Source of the DNA: an uncultured Eggerthellaceae bacterium
GTDB taxonomy: Bacteria; Actinomycetota; Coriobacteriia; Coriobacteriales; Eggerthellaceae
Length of the DNA: 64,000 bases
Assembly (NCBI GenBank): GCA_910588945.1
Contig: CAJUSF010000041.1
Coordinates: 1 to 64,000, forward strand
Reading direction: 5' to 3'
Position numbers and translations under genes: made by a program. Below, piece by piece: positions 59,733-64,000 of this stretch. The notes below the pieces were generated by a model. The model had not been told where the DNA came from. It made no database searches and saw only the letters and a list, made by a program, of their open reading frames with translations. Position 1 is the stretch's first letter. Each line of letters opens with the position of its first letter.

Positions 59733-60635
59733 TCAGCTTTTTGCCTTAGAGTTCTGATCTATCATCCGTTGAGCCACTTGATAAAGCTTCATAGCTTGCG
59801 GACTTGGCTGATTGGCAAAGATAAGCCCGTAAGGCATACTGTACTGCTTGGCTAATGGAACACACGCAAGGTTTGGGTGAATGTCTTCCCATATGTCGAT
59901 CGTGACGATAGCGCGATTGTTAAGTTCGCAGTCCGCGAAAAGTTCCATGGTGTAGAAAGGTACATCAGAAATGCGATTAGCACCCAAAGCAGCAAGATAC
60001 GCGCGGGCGGCATCATAGTCAGCAGACATTCCCGGCTTCATCAAAACCAAATCCAAATCGTGAAGCATAGTCCCATCAACTACTGACAGGCTAGCCATCT
60101 GTGCCGTCTTAGGTATGGCAACACATAGCGATGGGCGTGCTAATTCAAGGAACAGACAGCGGTCTTTATAGAGCTCAGAGAGAAAAAGTCCTTCCATTGC
60201 ATCACAGGATATACCAAGCCCTTGCAGGTAGTTACCCGGTGTTACTCCGATGCTTTCAAGCGAGATGATATCGATATGGGTGCCGGGTGCATCCTCGATC
60301 ATGTGCGACCAAATACTGGGAAGCATACGGCATTTCATAAGCAACGATGTCGCCACCCGTATGGGCCCTTCGCCTTTTTGAACCAACCGCGCGCGGTCAA
60401 CCGCTTCATTGGAAAGCCGCACTATCTCGACAGCATCCCGATAAAGCGACGAGCCAGCCTCTGTAAGTTGAACGCCGCGACGTCCCCGCTCGAACAATAC
60501 GACACCGAGCCTTTGCTCAAGAAGATCGATCTGCTGAATGAGCGAAGAGGGCGCGATGAACAGAGCACGAGCGGCTTTGCTAAAGCTACCGGCATTGGCT
60601 GTTTCGATGAACGACTCTATTTGACGCGCGTACAT
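59733..60635 (-). CDS. LysR-family regulator
   Basis: 300 residues starting at ATG 60635 with GGAG upstream. Winged helix NAGSFSKAARALFIAPSSLI, QQIDLLEQRLGVVLFERGRR. It faces a truncated transporter gene across an intergenic region with strong palindromes, so the transporter was presumably its target. Confidence 0.9.
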   Translation of the reverse strand: MYARQIESFIETANAGSFSKAARALFIAPSSLIQQIDLLEQRLGVVLFERGRRGVQLTEAGSSLYRDAVEIVRLSNEAVDRARLVQKGEGPIRVATSLLMKCRMLPSIWSHMIEDAPGTHIDIISLESIGVTPGNYLQGLGISCDAMEGLFLSELYKDRCLFLELARPSLCVAIPKTAQMASLSVVDGTMLHDLDLVLMKPGMSADYDAARAYLAALGANRISDVPFYTMELFADCELNNRAIVTIDIWEDIHPNLACVPLAKQYSMPYGLIFANQPSPQAMKLYQVAQRMIDQNSKAKS

Positions 60636-60664
60636 GGTAACTCCTTTATAGACTTCTTCATATA

Positions 60665-60735
60665 AGGTTATAACCTAACATACTATTAGGAAATAGCGTG
60701 ATTAAAAGTATATTTTAATCACTATCATTAGGTTA
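60665..60735. promoter_or_regulatory. Operator region between lysR and the transporter remnant
   Basis: AGGTTATAACCT (60665-60676) is palindromic; GTGATTAAAA/TTTTAATCAC (60698-60707, 60713-60722) is a perfect 10 bp inverted repeat with a 5 bp spacer; TTAGGTTA recurs at 60728-60735. These are typical LysR binding arrangements in a divergent promoter. Confidence 0.6.
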
Positions 60736-60766
60736 TGGCTATAAATTGGGGAAAAGGGGAAATGCC

Positions 60767-60949
60767 ATGACCATACATTCGCTTAAAAGGAAAAGATACG
60801 TATATCTCTTCGCAGCGGTGACTTCATTTCTGGTGCTGGGCTTGGTGTATGCTTGGTCGCTGTTCGCAACGCCTTATCAGCGAAACCGCATCAAAGAGAT
60901 TAAGGACATACGGACCCAAGGATTTAAAAATAAGTTCGTATGTCCCTGA
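60767..60949 (+). pseudogene. Truncated transporter of the oxalate/formate antiporter (MFS) type
   Basis: From the ATG at 60767 (GGGGA upstream) the sequence KRKRYVYLFAAVTSFLVLGL then VYAWSLFATPY is the first membrane segment of OFA-type major facilitator proteins, normally over 400 residues. After about 36 residues it breaks into unrelated sequence and stops. The junction is next to the 60904-60945 inverted repeat. The gene has been cut and its operator left behind. Confidence 0.65.
60904..60945. repeat. Inverted repeat at the transporter truncation point
   Basis: GGACATACG (60904-60912) and CGTATGTCC (60937-60945) are perfect 9 bp arms around 24 bp. It sits where the transporter reading frame is lost and may be the footprint of a small mobile sequence or a terminator for the stress-protein gene. 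Confidence 0.5.
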
Positions 60950-60967
60950 CACTATGCGGCTTCGGCG

Positions 60968-61447
60968 CTATTTTACAGTGACCACAGGAATATCGGCCTC
61001 ATGGAGCACCGCATAGCTCACGCTGCCCATCATCGCCCGAATGGCCCCGAGTCCACGTCTGCCCATTATGATCATATCCACGTCGTGCTCTTTGGCGTAA
61101 TCGCAGATTCCAGTGGATGCCTTTGCCGACGCATATGCTCCAAGCGTTACCTTGCACTGCACATCGTCAAACATGTCTCCGAGCTGCTCGCGAACGCTCT
61201 CGATCGTCTGCGCACGGGAATTCTCCATCATGACCTCGTATGTTTCCATATCGGGAAAGATCTGCGAAACGCCGGTGATCGGAGATACGGGAGATTCCAC
61301 GCCGATGCCCGCCATTCCAAGAGGGATGATAGACACTATGTGTATCGTAGCGCTCGGATCGTCCCCAAGCATATCTTTCGCGACCACCAAAGCCTCGGTC
61401 GATGGCTCGGAACCGTCATAGGCCACCATGATATTCTTATACAACAT
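60968..61447 (-). CDS. Universal stress protein (UspA family)
   Basis: 159 residues from ATG 61447 (AAAGGGG upstream). The start MLYKNIMVAYDGSEPSTEAL and the ATP-binding end GRRGLGAIRAMMGSVSYAVL fit the Usp fold with nucleotide binding. It probably forms dimers and acts in stress survival. Earlier in-frame starts are unlikely. Confidence 0.9.
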   Translation of the reverse strand: MLYKNIMVAYDGSEPSTEALVVAKDMLGDDPSATIHIVSIIPLGMAGIGVESPVSPITGVSQIFPDMETYEVMMENSRAQTIESVREQLGDMFDDVQCKVTLGAYASAKASTGICDYAKEHDVDMIIMGRRGLGAIRAMMGSVSYAVLHEADIPVVTVK

Positions 61448-61597
61448 GTCTACCCCTTTCGTTGCGATTTCCCAAAGTATAGCCCAGCGCTGCGCGACTG
61501 AGGTCGGCCTTACGAATCGCTTACCTTTTTGAAAACAAACTTGAAATATTGGTTGGTTACAATCTTGTCGATACAATTAGAAAGGATGCCGATCCGG

Positions 61598-62383
61598 ATG
61601 CAAGCCATCGATTGCCATTGTCATATCTACCCCGCAAAAATTGCCAAGAAAGCCGTCGAAAGCGTCGGCGAATTCTATGGAATACATATGGACCTTGACG
61701 ACGGAACGTCAGACACACTGCTCGATGCGTCACGCGATGTGCCTATCGAAAAGCATTTCATCTATTCGGTGGCAACAAGACCTGAGCAGGTCGAAAGCAT
61801 CAATGATTTCATAGCGTCCGAATGTGAAAAGCACCCCGAATTCGTCGGATTCATGACGCTTCATCAGGATTACAAGGACCCGGAATCCGAGATCGAGCGC
61901 GCGCGAGCAATGGGGCTTCGTGGCATGAAGCTGCATCCCGATACGCAGATGGTCGATATGGACGACCCGCGTCTGATGACGATCTACGAAATCATCGAAG
62001 GAAAGATGCCGATCGTTATACATTGCGGCGACTACAGATATGACTATTCTCACCCGAAACGGCTCAAAAGGATCCTTGCCGCGTTTCCCGATCTGGTGGT
62101 CAATGCAGCGCATTTCGGAGGTTGGTCGATATTCGATTACGCGCTCGAATTCCTGCAGGACGAGAACTGCTTTTTGGATACCTCAAGCGCACAGGAGCTG
62201 CTCGGCCCCAGACGCACGAAAGAACTCTGCAGACTGTTCGGCACAGACAGAATAATGTTTGGAAGCGATTTTCCCATGTGGAGTCCGAAGCGCGAATACG
62301 AACTATTCACCGCGATCGACTTCACAGATGACGAACTCGAGAAAATGCTATACGGAAACGCAATGAGATTTTTGAATGCGTAG
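61598..62383 (+). CDS. Amidohydrolase-2-type TIM-barrel metal hydrolase
   Basis: 261 residues from ATG 61598. Metal-binding motif DCHCHIYP at the start, GLRGMKLHPD, a metal ligand IHCGDY near residue 143, NAAHFGGW and FGSDFPMW. The family includes decarboxylases and hydrolases of small aromatic acids. The upstream divergent stress-protein gene shares its promoter region. Substrate unknown. Confidence 0.85.
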   Translation: MQAIDCHCHIYPAKIAKKAVESVGEFYGIHMDLDDGTSDTLLDASRDVPIEKHFIYSVATRPEQVESINDFIASECEKHPEFVGFMTLHQDYKDPESEIERARAMGLRGMKLHPDTQMVDMDDPRLMTIYEIIEGKMPIVIHCGDYRYDYSHPKRLKRILAAFPDLVVNAAHFGGWSIFDYALEFLQDENCFLDTSSAQELLGPRRTKELCRLFGTDRIMFGSDFPMWSPKREYELFTAIDFTDDELEKMLYGNAMRFLNA

Positions 62384-62404
62384 GACGCTTGCTTTCGGAA
62401 AGTC

Positions 62405-62986
62405 CTACCAATTCGCAGGCTTCTCGAAAACCATCTCAGGCTGCTTCCATTCGACGATAGCGCCGACATCTCGAGTCTTCGCAAGGTCGATGACCCTCTG
62501 ATTCGAAGAGCCGCGCCAATCAAGTTCCAAAGACTTCAACTCTTCCACAAAAGGCCCGTCAACCAACACGTCGATATTGTCGAGCAAACATGCGATATCC
62601 GGATTTGCCTGCGACATCTTCAGCAGATCCTCGTAAAGGTATCCGGTAAATGTCCAGATGTTATAACCGTCAGCCTTCAACTGTTGCGCCAACGCAGCGC
62701 ATGCATGCGGCTGTTCGAACGGCTCGCCACCGGATAGCGTCACTCCCGCTATAAGCTTATTCGAACGAATGCCACCCAGGACACTCTCGATAGACCTCAG
62801 CTCTCCACCTTTGGGAGAATGACTCTCAGGATTGTGACAGCCGGGACAACCATGCGAGCACCCTTGAACGAAGATAGAATATCGGATCCCTGGACCATCT
62901 ACGATTGACTCTTCGACCACCCCGAATATACGAATATCTCCAGAAGCTTGTGCATCTGCACACTGGGCCGAATCTTGTGCGCTCAT
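62405..62986 (-). CDS. nrdG: Anaerobic ribonucleotide reductase activating protein
   Basis: 193 residues. The radical-SAM motif CSHGCPGCHNPESH is at residues 43-56, in the C-x3-C-x2-C spacing of activases, followed by VTLSGGEPFEQ. It activates NrdD by making the glycyl radical. The nrdD gene is not in this window. Its start overlaps the mscS gene stop by one base (TAATG), so both are in one operon. Confidence 0.9.
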   Translation of the reverse strand: MSAQDSAQCADAQASGDIRIFGVVEESIVDGPGIRYSIFVQGCSHGCPGCHNPESHSPKGGELRSIESVLGGIRSNKLIAGVTLSGGEPFEQPHACAALAQQLKADGYNIWTFTGYLYEDLLKMSQANPDIACLLDNIDVLVDGPFVEELKSLELDWRGSSNQRVIDLAKTRDVGAIVEWKQPEMVFEKPANW

Positions 62987-63933
62987 TAAGACTCCTTCTT
63001 TCCGGCACTGGGTCGTGATCCATCCTTCTTCTCACGCTCGACTCTTCGCTCCTTGCGCTCTTTTCGTTCCTTGCGCTCTTCACGAATCTCTTCACCGTGC
63101 TCGGATATGCGTCTGGTCACGTTCGGTTTGCCATCCGATGTCGAGATGCGTTTGCCATATAGCTTCACGACCTCGACCGCCGCGTTCTTCACGGCATCCA
63201 GATGCACGCCTGTGCCGACGGTGAAATATAACGTGCCCTTATATCCTTTATCGTTGGCCCCAAAATACGATATTTTCGAAGGCGTCTTCATTAAAGTGAT
63301 CGCCTCCACAGCATCGTTGACCTTGCCTTCAATCTCTTCTGCAAGATCTTCAGGCGTCCTGCCCTCGACACGATTCACGAGAATGTCTAGGCGAACATCG
63401 TTTTGGGGAGGCATCTTGATCAGCGCGGACGTATTGATCACCGAATTGGGGATGAGCACCTTATCCCCCTCAGCTGTAACGATCACCGTATGACGCCACG
63501 TTACGTCATGGACGATTCCCGTATTAGTGCCGACTTGAATATGGTCTCCTGGCTCCACGAGTTTGCCTACACTGATCTGTAAGCCCCCAATAAGATTTGA
63601 CAGCGTGCTTTGAAAGCCGAGAGAGACCGCAATGCCGCCGACTCCCAAAGCCGTTATAGCTGCGCTGATGTTAACGTTGAAGCACGTAGACAATACGATG
63701 CATATGCCTACACACCATATCCCCACGCGGGCGATATTGATGAAGATGCTCGATGAGGGCAGTGGATTTTGCGACAACCGCAGCATTTTGCGCAGGAGCT
63801 TCGTAATGAGCGCGGACACTAATGCGGTAAGCATCAGCGTTATCAGCGCAGTAAGAAACGTGCTCAGCCACCCTACGTGGAAGAAATTCTGCATCATATT
63901 CTTAAACTCGTCAGGCAAAGAATCCAAACCCAT
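62986..63933 (-). CDS. MscS-family mechanosensitive channel
   Basis: 315 residues. Three membrane segments (about 15-40, 66-87 and 90-115), then the pore helix region with ITALGVGGIAVSLGFQSTLS and the beta domain (VEPGDHIQVGTNTGIVHDVT). A Lys/Arg/Glu-rich tail ends the protein. It releases pressure on osmotic downshift. The window ends 67 bp upstream of its start. Confidence 0.9.
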   Translation of the reverse strand: MGLDSLPDEFKNMMQNFFHVGWLSTFLTALITLMLTALVSALITKLLRKMLRLSQNPLPSSSIFINIARVGIWCVGICIVLSTCFNVNISAAITALGVGGIAVSLGFQSTLSNLIGGLQISVGKLVEPGDHIQVGTNTGIVHDVTWRHTVIVTAEGDKVLIPNSVINTSALIKMPPQNDVRLDILVNRVEGRTPEDLAEEIEGKVNDAVEAITLMKTPSKISYFGANDKGYKGTLYFTVGTGVHLDAVKNAAVEVVKLYGKRISTSDGKPNVTRRISEHGEEIREERKERKERKERRVEREKKDGSRPSAGKKES

Positions 63934-64000
63934 GCCGCATCCTAACCTCAGATCGTCTCAAGTCCATTCACTGTGTGAAAACAAAGGCCAACTGCTGCGC

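Overview
The window looks like a piece of chromosome from an anaerobic actinobacterium of the class Coriobacteriia, probably Eggerthellaceae-like. This is an inference from three separate DMSO-reductase-family molybdoenzyme operons, a Tn1549-like (CD1107-CD1115 type) conjugation module, a Y-family polymerase with a YolD-like partner, and Gram-positive style regulation. Species cannot be assigned by eye.

Region 1 (1 to about 20.6 kb, all on the minus strand) is most of an integrative conjugative element (ICE). In transcription order it holds two replication-type helix-turn-helix proteins, four accessory proteins, a VirD4 coupling ATPase, a Maff2/VirB2-like small membrane protein, a PrgI/VirB3-like protein, the VirB4 ATPase, a bifunctional cell-wall hydrolase, a membrane-anchored transfer protein, a TrbL/VirB6-like channel protein, topoisomerase III, and then another accessory block (unknown protein, DprA-like protein, two unknown proteins, two membrane proteins, a Fic-fold protein and a lipoprotein cut by the left edge). 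I see no relaxase or integrase, so the element probably continues to the left. The most striking signal of the window is here. Eight accessory proteins that are otherwise unrelated end in the same 30-40 residue C-terminal tail, of the form [L/V]-[K/R]-[E/D]-x(8)-[A/S]-S-x-x-[L/I], mostly finishing in Arg. The conjugation apparatus itself and the replication proteins lack the tail. The tail looks like a portable sorting or docking tag, possibly for export through the conjugation channel. It has been copied at DNA level between two neighbouring genes.

Region 2 (20.6 to 29.1 kb, minus strand) is an AT-richer defence block: a gene frameshifted at a run of seven A (or two genes), a GIY-YIG/DUF4357 protein and a type I restriction-modification operon hsdR-hsdM-hsdS. 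A small RhuM-HsdM chimera is spliced between hsdM and hsdS by a 90 bp direct duplication.

Region 3 (29.8 to 64 kb) looks like chromosomal backbone: a TDT-family transporter, an ABC exporter and an NCS1 permease with a highly structured leader. It also carries three molybdoenzyme systems. The first is a cytoplasmic DmsA-like/ferredoxin pair facing a LysR regulator. The second is a Tat-exported PsrABC-like reductase with a TorD chaperone. The third is a Tat-exported DmsABC-like operon that also encodes a TorD chaperone and NapG/NapH-like ferredoxins. Between and after them lie an SOS-regulated DNA polymerase pair, a band-7/GntR pair, initiator tRNA-fMet, a DUF5674-like pair, a canonical Fic protein, an alpha/beta hydrolase with TetR, a MarR regulator, a LysR regulator facing a truncated transporter, a universal stress protein, an amidohydrolase, NrdG and an MscS channel. 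The redox genes suggest anaerobic respiration on S-oxides, sulfur compounds or organic acceptors, with maturation chaperones and quinol-linked electron transfer encoded next to the enzymes.
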